From Lineus longissimus (lineage: Eukaryota; Nemertea; Pilidiophora; Heteronemertea; Lineidae): 64,000 nt of DNA. A program made the position numbers and the translations under genes. This document shows, in pieces, positions 48,461-60,100 of this stretch (its first letter is position 1; each line of letters begins with the position of its first letter). The stretch is from positions 1,924,501 through 1,988,500 of the forward strand of contig NC_088315.1 of NCBI RefSeq assembly GCF_910592395.1, read 5' to 3'. The notes below the pieces were generated by a model. The model ran no database searches and was not told the origin of the DNA. It saw nothing but the letters and a program-made list of their open reading frames with translations.

Positions 48461-51400
48461 TTAGATGAAATCGTCTGGTGATAGGCGGATGGTGACCGTC
48501 ACCAAACCTCTGAAAGAAAAAATAATCATGATTACTTCTTCTCCATCTTGTAACAGAAATGTAAGACCATCTGGGTTATAAAAAAAAGTTCGAATATATT
48601 TTTGAATTACGACTATCAACCATACTTGTTGATACTGCTCACCCTGCTGACTGAAACACTTTCTTCCAGTCAGTATCATTCCTCCTTTTCCAAACCTATC
48701 CTCCTTCTCTTACTCATGAAATGGCCCGTAACGTCGTGTATTTCCACAGCCAAAACTTTGATGAAGATCAGCAAGAATTAAGGGGACAAGGGACGAAAAG
48801 TGGGGCGTATACAGCAAGCACCAAAGATTCTTGTGAAACCAGAACCATGTTTTCGTATGTGGCATCCTCACATGGTTTACTGAATATGTACTCACGCGAA
48901 TGTCTGCGTTCGTTCATTCAGATTCAGGAGCCTGGCGAAGGGGACAGTGTAATTCCACAACCACTCGCCCAGACCGCCACAGTCGAAGTAAACATTTCCT
49001 TGGGTGCCCGTGTCGGGCGCTACTGCTGGGTAGATCATGCCTTCTTTGCTCATCCCGGGATCCAGGCTCCGGCTGCGGTAACTTCCTGTAGCAGCAGCAC
49101 CAGTAAGAATGTGCTCAAATGAGAATTTTTTCGGCGCTCCGTTCTTGTAAAGTTGGAATGTATCTTCTTCGGTGTAGTTGTGTCCGCCAGCCAGGTTCAT
49201 TTCCTCAGCCATGTCCTTTACCTAATGATATACATTACAATTACAACTAATATCAATGTTTTGTAGAGTTTATATCCCATACGTTTGACACCTATAGAGC
49301 CTTCTCAAGGTGAGCCTCGTCCAGTGAGGTCAAAAGTCTTCTGATGTAAATAGGATTTTTTCTTCGAGAGCTATTAATGTATGTACATGTAGTAGAAAAA
49401 CCAGCTGCGGGTACAACTTGGGTCGCTCTATCTTTCTTTCAGTCTCTACAGAAATAGGAATAAGACCGAATCCTACGGTACCTTGAACTGGTCAACCCCA
49501 TATTGGTCCCTCTCTCTCCAGGCGACAGGGGCGAAGTATTCAGTTGCCAGTAGGCCCGCCTCGTCTCTCTCGAAGTAGATTCCTGTACGAACGATGAGGT
49601 CATCCGCCATGACCGCGGCAATGACTTCGCCAAGTATTTGCTGCTTGTCGATGGGGAAGACATCGCCAGCTGCACTCTCCAAGCCCAAGCTCCTCGTACG
49701 CAGAATCCCTGAGATAAAGTTCGCTAGTCTCTCGGCTGTTCTCAGTTGGTGGGGGAATACCTCGTTTCTCCCTTCGAAGACCCGCTCTGAAACAAAATGT
49801 CATCGGGAGTATTGACAGATTATACAGTAAGAAAAATCTTGTAGATATCGGACTCGCTTAAACTGGATCCTCGTATATAACGGACATCACTTCCAAGTCT
49901 CATATGCAACTTTCGAGTCTGTTTGATGATGTACGGTTATCGTAAGTAATGGAGATAAAATGCTGGTCCAGTCGAGTCATAGGTTTGCAAGCTTTAGTGT
50001 ACCTCAATCCCGGCGAAGACACCAAAGGTTCCTAGCAGCAATCAAATCCAACAGATATCAGACGAAATGTAACTTGCGTTTATTGTTGGTAAGAAAATGA
50101 CCAATGATTTCACATACCGTGTATAGTCAGGTTGTGATCCGGCAGGGAACCACAGTTTCCCGGATTCACATTTCGTAGATGGTTGACAAACATTCCTTTC
50201 ATCTGATCACTGAACTGATCGGCTGGAAACAATGAGGCGGAATTATATTGCTCGGGCTTTCAGTGATGGGCTTAACTCTGACGATATGATGATGTTAGCA
50301 TTAGAGGAACACAATGCATGTTTTCTGTGAAATAAATATTTTATCAACTGGCATCAATATGCTCTAAAATTAGTTTGATTGAGGTAAAATTTTGGAAATC
50401 GGATCGCGATTGCCATGAACTCTTCCATCGTCACCCGTCGGCCTGTACCGTTACCATCCTTTCATACTCACCGATTGAAACCTTGGGTCTTTCTGTCCCA
50501 GCATCGATTTGATTCAAATCGAATTCAATATCCATCGCAGCCACTGCAACAGTCCTTCAAGAAGATTGTCACAAGATTAAAGCGTCAGTTGTAAAATAAC
50601 ATATTTCACAGGTCACCACTGGCATAAAGCCACGACCAAGCTGCCCAGTCACCTTCCACTCTTCTCGTCATCAAATTGCACATAAGACGCAAAACATTTA
50701 AATCTGCCCGAATAATCATTCTATTCCGATTATCATTCCAATAGTACCCAAGTAACTCCTCAGTTCAGCGCTTGTCTTTATGCGGGTCGCTGCGCGAAGG
50801 CGAAAGATTTCACCATGACGTCATCATAAAGGAGATGAACGTTCGCGTCGTACAGACCCACGATCATTACTTCGACTTTGGCTTTGCCTTCTTTTTCGGT
50901 AATCTTTCCTCGAGCACCAAACCAAAAAAAACCAGCACTATATTAGAATTACTACTTTGAAGTAAAGGGTTTTAGATCTAACCCAAAATGACCGCCAGAT
51001 GAAGTATTTGAGAGAGCTTTTCTCGGCTGACGGATGAGGCAATAGTAAGTAAATGATCAATAATTACCTGGAGCGTCGCAAATACGCATACCCGGTGTAT
51101 CTCGGAAGGACGTCAGTGATAGGTGAAACGGCTGTTGTGATCCATTTGTTGGTTCTTCCGCAGTCAAAATAGGGCATAGTAAAGTCGAATCCGTTGTCTG
51201 AAAGAGGAGCCCTAATGGCCGTCAATTCTGTTTCTCCAGTTGCTTTAGTTTTCGCAACAGTATAGAACTGCTGGTTGAAATAGTCACCTTTGGGGTCCGG
51301 TAAATAAATCCAGTACCACGGGGTATACTTCTTCGCAGCACGCGTGGTATAATTCCCTGAGTCGGCGATGCTCATGAGGTCGAACGCGTTCTGCAAGTCT

Positions 51401-51846
51401 GTCCTGACAGATCGGACGCCAAACAGTGGATAAGTTTGATTGAAGTAAAGCGCGCGGTCAAAGTTAGGGTACATTGTGTTTTTATCATAGTAGACTCCGG
51501 AGGCAAGCGCCTGCGGTACAGAAGCGACGGCCGTGCTTGCCGAAAGGTAGTAGTAGTCAAGGTTGGGTAGGGATTGGAAGTCGTAGAACGTTTGATTCAG
51601 CTTCTGTAGAATGTAGCTAAAGAAGAAGGCCCTGTTTAATACAGCAAGGGACATCCTCTTAAACCGATCCTGTTTTAGCATGTCAAATGGTCGTGGACGA
51701 AGACTTAGATCGGGCTGCACATGGCAGTTGTCAGCGTTGATGGTCGCCATTTTGTTTTTGATGTCTCTGACCCATGGCTCGTCAGTTGCTGAAGTTGGAA
51801 CGAGTAACATCAATCCAAGGAGAAAGAAGACCGCGAACGACATCAT
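48461..51846 (-). CDS. Secreted protein with two Cache-like modules
   Basis: Six coding exons, 51068-51846, 50472-50554, 50118-50222, 49482-49786, 48896-49221 and 48461-48509, join in phase to 548 aa. A signal peptide follows MMSFAVFFLLGLMLLVPTSA. Two related halves are visible. The first ends MPYFDCGRTNKWITTAVSPI and then VAAMDIEFDLNQID; the second ends VYFDCGGLGEWLWNYTVPF and then GLVTVTIRLSPDDF. This layout of an extracellular sensor with a conserved FDCG and Trp matches dCache ligand-binding domains. It resembles the ectodomain of GPR158-type class C receptors, but that comparison rests on memory of the family. No transmembrane helix follows the second half: the last exon ends in TAA 16 codons in, and the convergent GPCR leaves little room for more. 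Several NxT sites fit secretion. An earlier in-frame Met lies in what appears to be intron, so I chose 51846. Confidence 0.72.
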
Positions 51847-51858
51847 TGCGATTTCTTT

Positions 51859-53768
51859 CTGAAATATGAAGAGATGGAATACATTTATCATTATGTTTAT
51901 GATGATGACAGTAGATAAGATTGCCTCATTCTATTGCGGCTAAAACCAGTACGCCTTCTGCATGCGGCCTATTATAAACAAGCCTGCATGGCTTATTCGC
52001 ATGCTGACTGCCGATCGTGGCTACAGATCACGTCTCATTTGCATGCCGACCACTGAGACCAAGGCCATTTTTGTAGACACTGACAGCCACAGCTTTGTCT
52101 ATGAAATTCTGTCCCTACCTTCTTTAGTTTAGTTCGCTGCTGGTTCGATTTCCCGTGAAAGTATTATCGGGAAGAAAATTTTTTTGCGAAGAATGACGGC
52201 AGATTCCTTGGACACTCTCCTTGCGCTCATGAGGAACTTAACCTATCAAGAAATGTTGTTGTCTTTTGCTCGCCGGCCGGAGTCACAAATAAACCATTAT
52301 CGCGAGCTACACGTTTTGATATCTATGGCAATTACTCGTGCGGACAGATTGACTGGTTAATTATCTGAAACAGTATTTAAACATAATTTTGTGACCTATT
52401 TAGGTCGCGATAAATTCGATAATTCTGAATTATGCCAGCAATAATGACCTAAGTAGTTGGCTGATAAAATAAAATAAACCACAACAAGGGTCAAAGGTTT
52501 AATTGCCAATCCGATACGGTAATATCGATTGGGTATCGTGATATTACCTTTAATCCAAAAATTGATTTACTGCACGACTACTTTTCGCTGCATCATCATA
52601 TCGATCGAACAATTAAGATTTTATTTGACAGTCTTTGCCCACCACTCGGTCATTATTTTTCCATTACACGCGGCCACGACACACTCCGTTACAACAACAG
52701 AACAATCATGAATACGAACAAATATGCCATGACAATTTTCATCCGTGCATTACAGTTCAATAAGATGCCAGTTACACCACTAAGCTGCTATTAGAATAGG
52801 CTAAACATTGTCATTTGAACGCAGATTGTGAACGGTCACTCTGGTCCTGTGGGAACTTTTCTCGAAACCGGTCTCGCGACATATGGTCCAGCGCATTGCG
52901 CTATTTCTGGCCTCCCTCGGACAATACTCAGAGTGATGGACAATTCAGGTCCAATTAAAGACGACGGGAATCTGACGCGAGGACTTGTGAGCTGCATAGA
53001 CCACATCTGCAGTATTAAAACAACCTGCTTTCCTTTTCTTGAATTGCTTGTTGACTCAGTCTTCTTTGGGTCAGGGGCATCACCGTGAGAATCGGGAGGG
53101 TCCATCTGCGGTTAATAATATTGGACAGACTAATAGAAGTCAACAGAAACAGTTTAATTCAACTGGAGATTACATTATAGGGTTGGCCCAGGTTATTATC
53201 TTGGGCTACGATTGAGTTGCCCTTCTTTGAAGGACATATAGGAATTACAGAGACCTGCCGAAGCTAGCTTTTCACAAGTTGTCTTCAAAGAATGGGCGAT
53301 GTCATTTTCAACGCAGCATCCATGGAGAAGATTGCTGAAGACAAAGGTGATTGTGACTTTGTCTAGGCTAAACGGCTTCGATCAATATCTGAAAAATTTC
53401 ATAAGTATAAGACGACTGCAAATACAAGGTTGTGACTATGTCCTTGCTGAGCGATGGATGTCTTCCGATGGCATTATTCATTGACACTTGTCGTCAAGGG
53501 TCCTTGTAATAGCCATGACCGAACATTAGCTCTCAATACGTGCGCGCGGGTGGATCGAGTGCACAGTTGTTTGGTTAGCGGTCAGGGAGGCATACTGCCA
53601 CCTAAACTGATATCCAAGAAGCACTTTATTCAATGTTCTGATTGTTTATATTGATGTTTTCCAATGTAACCAGCAACGGTCATACATTGCTGATGTAACG
53701 CACCAAAACGCGTTCCGAGCTGTTGTTTGAAGAATATATACTGATAAATTTCCGAAGAGCAGCGTAGC
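51859..53768. other. Intergenic region upstream of the Cache gene
   Basis: I find no coding exon or repeat that I can support. A 5' UTR exon of the Cache-protein gene probably lies here, because its first coding exon begins after an acceptor at 51859-51861. Confidence 0.4.
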
Positions 53769-53841
53769 GCCATCGTGGCCCAATGGATAAGGCATCGGCC
53801 TCCTAAGCCGAGGATTGCGGGTTCGAGTCCCGCCGATGGTT
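53769..53841 (+). tRNA. tRNA-Arg (anticodon CCT)
   Basis: A 7-bp acceptor stem GCCATCG/CGATGGT (G1-U72, as in other animal tRNA-Arg-CCU), D arm GGCCCAATGGATAAGGC, anticodon stem-loop CGGCCTCCTAAGCCG with CCT, and T arm GCGGGTTCGAGTCCCGC are all present. T runs at 53850-53853 and shortly after can end Pol III transcription. The discriminator position is T (53841), which is unusual: A or G is expected for tRNA-Arg. Confidence 0.93.
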
Positions 53842-56394
53842 GATGGCCCTTTTGCATTTTTTATTTACATTTTTTAGTCTTCCTTTATTTGCCACTACTT
53901 CCAATTTTTTCAATTAGTTTCATTATCATTGATTATAGCTGACTTTATTTACAACTTTTGTTCTCTTTCTAAACCATAATACATTGTATCTTATATTTTA
54001 GTTAACTGTGTCACTGGTAGATGGCGCAAAATGCTGTTTGTAACAGTTAGTTTTACAGTTTTGTGCAGTTTTACCTGTAATATCTTTGGTTACTCAAAAT
54101 AAACGTACATGAAAGAGTGAATAACAAGTAAAAAAACCAAAACAAGGGACGTCAAGTGTGGTAGATAACGATCTAACTGGATGAAACTCCGTATGAATAG
54201 GCCTAAGCACAGCAAAAAAGGTTCAGTAGGCCCTATACTGATTCCCGGCCTCGTAACAAGTGCATCGCGGCAGTTCATGAGTTGCATACATTGTACTTTT
54301 CCATCAAAAGCGCAAGTGAAGTCGGTCATTAAGGCGTCGAACAACAATAAAAGTGATAATTACACATTCCCCCATCCCCGGCTGACGACACAACATGCTC
54401 CGCCTACACACAAACATAAAGACCACTTGAGACAAGTTGCTAAAGAATACCCGAACAGTTGGCAGTCCCTTTGGGGTCAACCCCGCCACTGTGGTTGCTA
54501 CGTTGGACAGTCGGAACACGGTATAAAGGGCGCTCGCCGCACGCGTACGTGGCCATGACATCAGCTGTCACGACTTGAGCGGGGGCCGGGGACCTGGAAA
54601 CATAAATCACAATTAATTCATTTCCTGCAATGAAAATGTTATCCTTACAGACAACGCGCGTCCATGGGCGGAGGTATAACGGAGTCAATACCGCTGTTCA
54701 GTATGTGACATATACTGCGGTAATATATCTATATGTACGTACCGTCATCGCCAGCTTTTTCATGGGATATTCTGCTTCATTTGATGTACAATGTATCTTA
54801 TAGCGTATGTGTGCTTGATTACGCAACTTAATTGGAAATCCGTTGCACGGTGACAGGCAAATCAAATATTTGGTCCTTGCACCTGTCCCAACGCAATTTG
54901 GGACTGTGTGAAAATTACTCGCAGTGACCACAAACTCAAGTCCCAAATTTATCATGTTTGCTTAGTGATTTGGGTTATGATTTCGGCAAATAGATTTCAG
55001 AATATTTGATTGATATATTAAACAGTACTCAAGACGGTCGCTGTTTACCAGATATCATCGGTAAATAAATTTGTAGAGCGCACGTAATAACTGATTCTGT
55101 AAACATCGTAAAATTGTCTATTCATTCGCTTGTTTGAGTTTCACACGTTTTTCAAACGCCAGGGGTGGGTGAAGCTATTTTATGTAACTCTTTTTGTAAG
55201 TCGTTGTTCATACCTTGTTGCAAAGGATGGAGCGGGGGGGGGGCGAAATTCCAAAAGCCGCCCCTATGCGAAATCTCTCCTAATACACCATGATATTCAA
55301 CTGCAGTCTGCTTTGGGACAACCATCACAACCGCGCCGACGGGAACATCGAATTCACCTTTCTCGCAGGTTTCAGCCGAGGTTTCAGCGGATAACAAACG
55401 ATGGCGCGCGCGTGGTTGTGACTGACCGATTGTGGCGTGGTTTCACGGAATATCTGGTCATCTACATCGGGAATTTGATATTGTGCCGGATATTGTCAAA
55501 ATTGGAAGTTGAATACTGATCATTACTGAACCTCCACCGAGCACGTGTCTAGGCGAAAAACTCACATGGGAAATTCGTCGCTAAGATACACAATATTACC
55601 AACACCGTCCGCCCAAGAGTGAAAATCCCTCAAATCAATTGAAATAACGATTGAAAATATCGCAAAACTAGAAATGAGGGCCTTCGCCCGCTTTGACGGA
55701 ACTTCACACGTGTTTTCATTCCGTCGTGTTGATGTCGAACGTGGGGATAAACGGAACGGGAGTGGCATTAATTGGCTATTGGCGCTGGGCGTATGTTTAC
55801 CCGGCGCGTGGACAAGATACAACGACGGCGACGTGTCTTAATGAATTACAACGTAAAAATCTGTTTTCGGGTGAGAGAATTTATCGCAATCAGTTCACAC
55901 ATACTTGCAAGGTGTATTCGCCTGTTTAACAGACTATGGCGTATTTGTATTTTAATGATGAGATACTGAAGATGACACTGCGTCAAGGCGTCGAACACAG
56001 ACGAGACAATGTCGCACTAACGAGGGACACAATTGCGCGCACGTGCTTGTAGTTGTGTCATTGCGAGTCAATACTCGTGCGCTGGCCCCGCGTGCCCGCA
56101 GCCTGGTTACCGTGAGAACTTAATGCCGATAGCCCGTCGTATCCCTGTCATATGGCCAGGCGGAGGAATTTGCTTTGTGCGTTTACATATTTAAATATCT
56201 CACGATTTAAATGACAATAGCACATCGACCCGACAGCTGATTGTCTTTTCAATACAGCACAAATGATAGCACAGTTTAATCGGCCTTGTCAACCGAGGTA
56301 TATAATTACCCTCACCGCCTGTTTACTTAATGGCCGACTTTCCCATGGGTTGCTACCAGCGGAGCTGCGGGTCGCGCTTGAGCGGTTTCCCTGG
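53842..56394. other. Intergenic region before the HLH gene
   Basis: No protein gene is supportable. A TATAAAGG box in a GC-rich context at 54523-54530 could be a core promoter with no visible gene. The 55.2-56.3 kb part is rich in CpG and may act as upstream regulatory DNA for the HLH gene. Confidence 0.4.
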
Positions 56395-56467
56395 TGACGT
56401 CACGTCCGGCTTCGCCTATAAAGCTGTCCCGGAGGCGAGGGCTGTCATTCATCAGGCAGCCACCAAG
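56395..56467 (+). promoter_or_regulatory. CRE plus TATA core promoter of the HLH gene
   Basis: A full palindromic CRE (TGACGTCA, 56395-56402) lies 14 bp before a TATA box (TATAAA, 56417-56422). Initiator-like TCATTC follows about 30 bp downstream (near 56446). A non-coding first exon then runs to a GTAAGA donor at about 56469. The spacing is that of a sharp, inducible promoter responsive to CREB/ATF. Confidence 0.65.
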
Positions 56468-57157
56468 GTAAGAGCATCTCTCGTGTTAGGCGATGTCCCG
56501 ATTTATGGACTTGTCGTCATGAAGGATACATACTGACTTTTCGCCGATCTTTCTCATTTTCCCTATTTATCGATTTACGGAGTTATCTTTCGATTTAATG
56601 GATGCATGCGTTTGATATTTTCCCTGTCAATGGCAGAAAACCCCTATAGCCTGCTGAAGTTGACAGTTTCTATTTCTCGGATTATTGCTTCAGCAATTGT
56701 ATGACATATCACATAGTGTCATTGAACCAAATAGAACCTTCTTTTTTTAATTTAAATACAAGATAGAGGGTTTCTATCAATGTTTCCATGCCAAAGACTG
56801 ACGTTTTGGTAATTGGTCATCAGGCAGATGTGAGCCATGTCATCTGTTGCTTATGTCTTCGTTGGTATATGGCCGACCTAGCTATTCTATTTGGAATGTT
56901 TGATATATGAACCAAGTTAACAGCAAAATCTTAGCGTCTCTGCAGTGAAAATCGGTCTGTTTAGAGTCTAAAGAACCAAGCCTAGTCGTACTTTAGCCAT
57001 TTTTGCGGCCCTCCCACACCCCCCAGTTGTCAACACCTTTCCGTGTAATACGCAACTTTCCAATTTTCCCAATGTCTAACCAACCGTCTTTTCCATTGCA
57101 GCTTCTGGATATAAAAACTTCATTCGTTCACAAACAAAACAAAAAGAGATTACCAAG

Positions 57158-60100
57158 ATGTTGCGAGTGACGGAAAAACCTCGTCCAGGATGTATCAAGA
57201 GGGAATTATCTGCCTCACAGAAAGTGTCAAAGAAATATCTCAAAGCTCACATGAAAAGGTTACACAAAAAGGAGTACAGGAAGCTAAGAGAAATGGTACC
57301 AGCAGTAGCGCATAAAGACAAAGTTTCAAAGGTAAGCCGCTTAACAGTTAATAAGATTTATTATTTTCAGTAAATGACTATTTTGACACCCAACTCATGA
57401 GTAAGATTAATCGTCACGGCGATGTTATCCTTTTCGGTCTTTTTTTCTTCGTTCTAGTCTTACTTAAATGTTGCTGTTCGGTAATGGACGAAATCTGTTG
57501 TTTTAGCAATTGAGTTAACTTTCGTTCACACTTAACAGCTGAGTAAGATTATGTAGGCTCTAAAGTTCTCATTAGTATTTTGGCCTGATTAAAGAAAGCT
57601 GAGAGATGTTAGCGACCCTCTTGACTATGATGTCGCTGGAAAATCCAACGATAAGGTAAACTAACATCTGTTTCGCCCTTCTGTTAATGTCCATCCTTAT
57701 TTGGCTCGGGACCCAGCGGCATCATATTGTCACAATCGGTTGTCGTTCCCGCAGCAACCGTGATATAGCCTCAATAAGCCTCCAATCATCGGTGCACCTT
57801 ATATCGATGACTGTGAGAATATCTCTGGTTACTGTGACAAGCACCATATGTCGTCTAGCAAATCAGGACGATTTTCTCATGACTGACTTTTCTTGAATAT
57901 GCATTAAGCTTGTCAATTATCATGTACATATATCACCTACACTGTACATCTGAAGAATCAATGCATTATTTGACTTGAAATGAACTGCCATAACAATGTG
58001 TGATATGTCAGATGCTGAAATTGTCACCTTGAAATATACCCCAACCTAAGTTTGTATCATATACAACTGATGATAGGTGATTTTGATCACCCAAGAATGG
58101 AGCAATATGTAAGTGGAGATTCCAGGTATTTCTAAAAGTGCAGTCTAACAATGTCGGCCTTGTTCTACTCCACCTGTCCAGACATTCCTGCGACCATTTC
58201 AAACTCAAGGTAGCGTCACCACCCAAACATTCCCTTGGTTACGGAGTCGGATATCAAGTGGAACGATAAATATGAGAACGACACGGACAAACACCAGTGT
58301 GGTATTTTCAAGTGTTCCGTGAGACAACATTAGCTCCTCTGTGTGAGTCCCATCCTACCTGAACCTTTAGCACAATTCTGAGCTGTCTGAGATGTAGAGG
58401 CGTACACGAGGACACATTCTGTATATCAACTTGAGATATGGAGAAGGTGCTAAAAGTGTATGACGTTTGTCCCAGAGATAGATACTTGTAAACTTATGAC
58501 TGAATTGTTGTGTATTACGTATAGCTAGTATAAAGTGAGACGGATCCAAAAATTTAATAAAACCAAAAACGACATCCATTTTGTCTTTTTGTTACGTTTT
58601 CCGATTATATTGTTTGCGTTTAAAACTTAATTGTAGAAAAGAAAGCAAATATCACTGAATGTACGACATTGAGTGGACCCTGAACATGTTACCATCATCT
58701 GCATGATACTGGATGTATGGCCGTCTTAAGTCTTCACAGGTCTACCACCCCCATACATCATTAATCAATCTACGGGTCCCCGTGTCCTATTCACCGAGCA
58801 GACGACAGCAACTCGTCACCCTTCTCCTTATCCGTGCCCCAGGCAGGTCCATGTGGCTTATCACAAGTCCGCAGAACCATAATTTGACCATTCTTAGGTC
58901 CGACCCGGCTCAACCTTACAAGAATCACAACCTGTACTCAACTGCATGTTCCATTGACGAATGCACAGAGCAATGTACACTGCGGTGTGAAATTGATTTC
59001 ACTAACCGATGGGTTGGCGCATGTAGCAACACCCGTAGCTGCTAATTAGTGAGGTATTGGCTAATGCAAGTCCGTATGTGAAGTTACAAGAATGCGCGTA
59101 AGAGCAAGCTGGGTTGAAATGGACTACAGAAGTCACCCAATGATCAGCCTGACTTTGCCTTTGCAAGATTCTTTCATGTTTTATCAAATGAGGACCTATT
59201 GTTATCATGTGCCCCAGGGGATGCGGGGGCAGGGGAGAGAAAGCGAGATGACGCCCCAAGATGTTACAGCGGTTGGCATGGTGTCGCGTGCTGCCTCGGT
59301 ATCCAAGTCCTCGGAGACTGTCGCAGCATCATGGCTTCTCCTTCTGTTTGCAAATGACAGCAAATATCAGCAGATGGGATTAGAAAGAAATTATCATGAT
59401 TGCACGAGATGATTTCATTGTTGCGGCTTGGTTTCATTCTAAACCATATTTTGGTCCTAACTGAATGTCGGTGTGAACTAGAGACACGTCTTCCTTGAAT
59501 TCGTTAGAGGCTAAATGTAAAGGGACAGGCCTATACTCAATGGCCATCCCTAGGTGAGGTGTAAAATAGGGACAGGCTTCCTTCCCATCACTTTGCCACT
59601 CCTGCATCTACCTGAAACCTTGAAACCCAAGTCGACTTTTTGCATGATTAATCAAACTGACTCGCATAAAAGACCGTGTCACATCCTAGCATTTTTCCCA
59701 CGGGACACAACAATGGGAGAGGTCAGTCTGACCTTGATGAAACAAGACTAGGATTGTCCATTTTTGGACTGTCCGAAATCTCACTTTCGGTCACTGATAA
59801 TTAAGCGCAGTGACGCAAGAACTGAGAGTTTAAACCTCAAAGGCGAGAACACTTGAATGAAACGGACTTCTGCCAACGTTCAACTGCATGGGTTGTGCCA
59901 GTGTGGGAAAACAGCTGCCTTCTTTGTAATGTTTCGTATGAAGTGTCCTATAGCGCAATTGGGTCGGCCGAGTCCCGCAGTAGTCAATTAAAGTTGCATA
60001 GCTCCGTCATACTCATTTTTCAAACCCATACTTTCTTTACTTAGTCAATATTTTTGAACTGTACGATGATTTCATTGTCTTCTTTCAGGTCACAGTTATT

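Noticed and set aside
56330-56536. 68-aa frame starting before the HLH promoter
   Set aside because: It spans the CRE, TATA box and first donor site, so it is upstream and intronic DNA, not coding.
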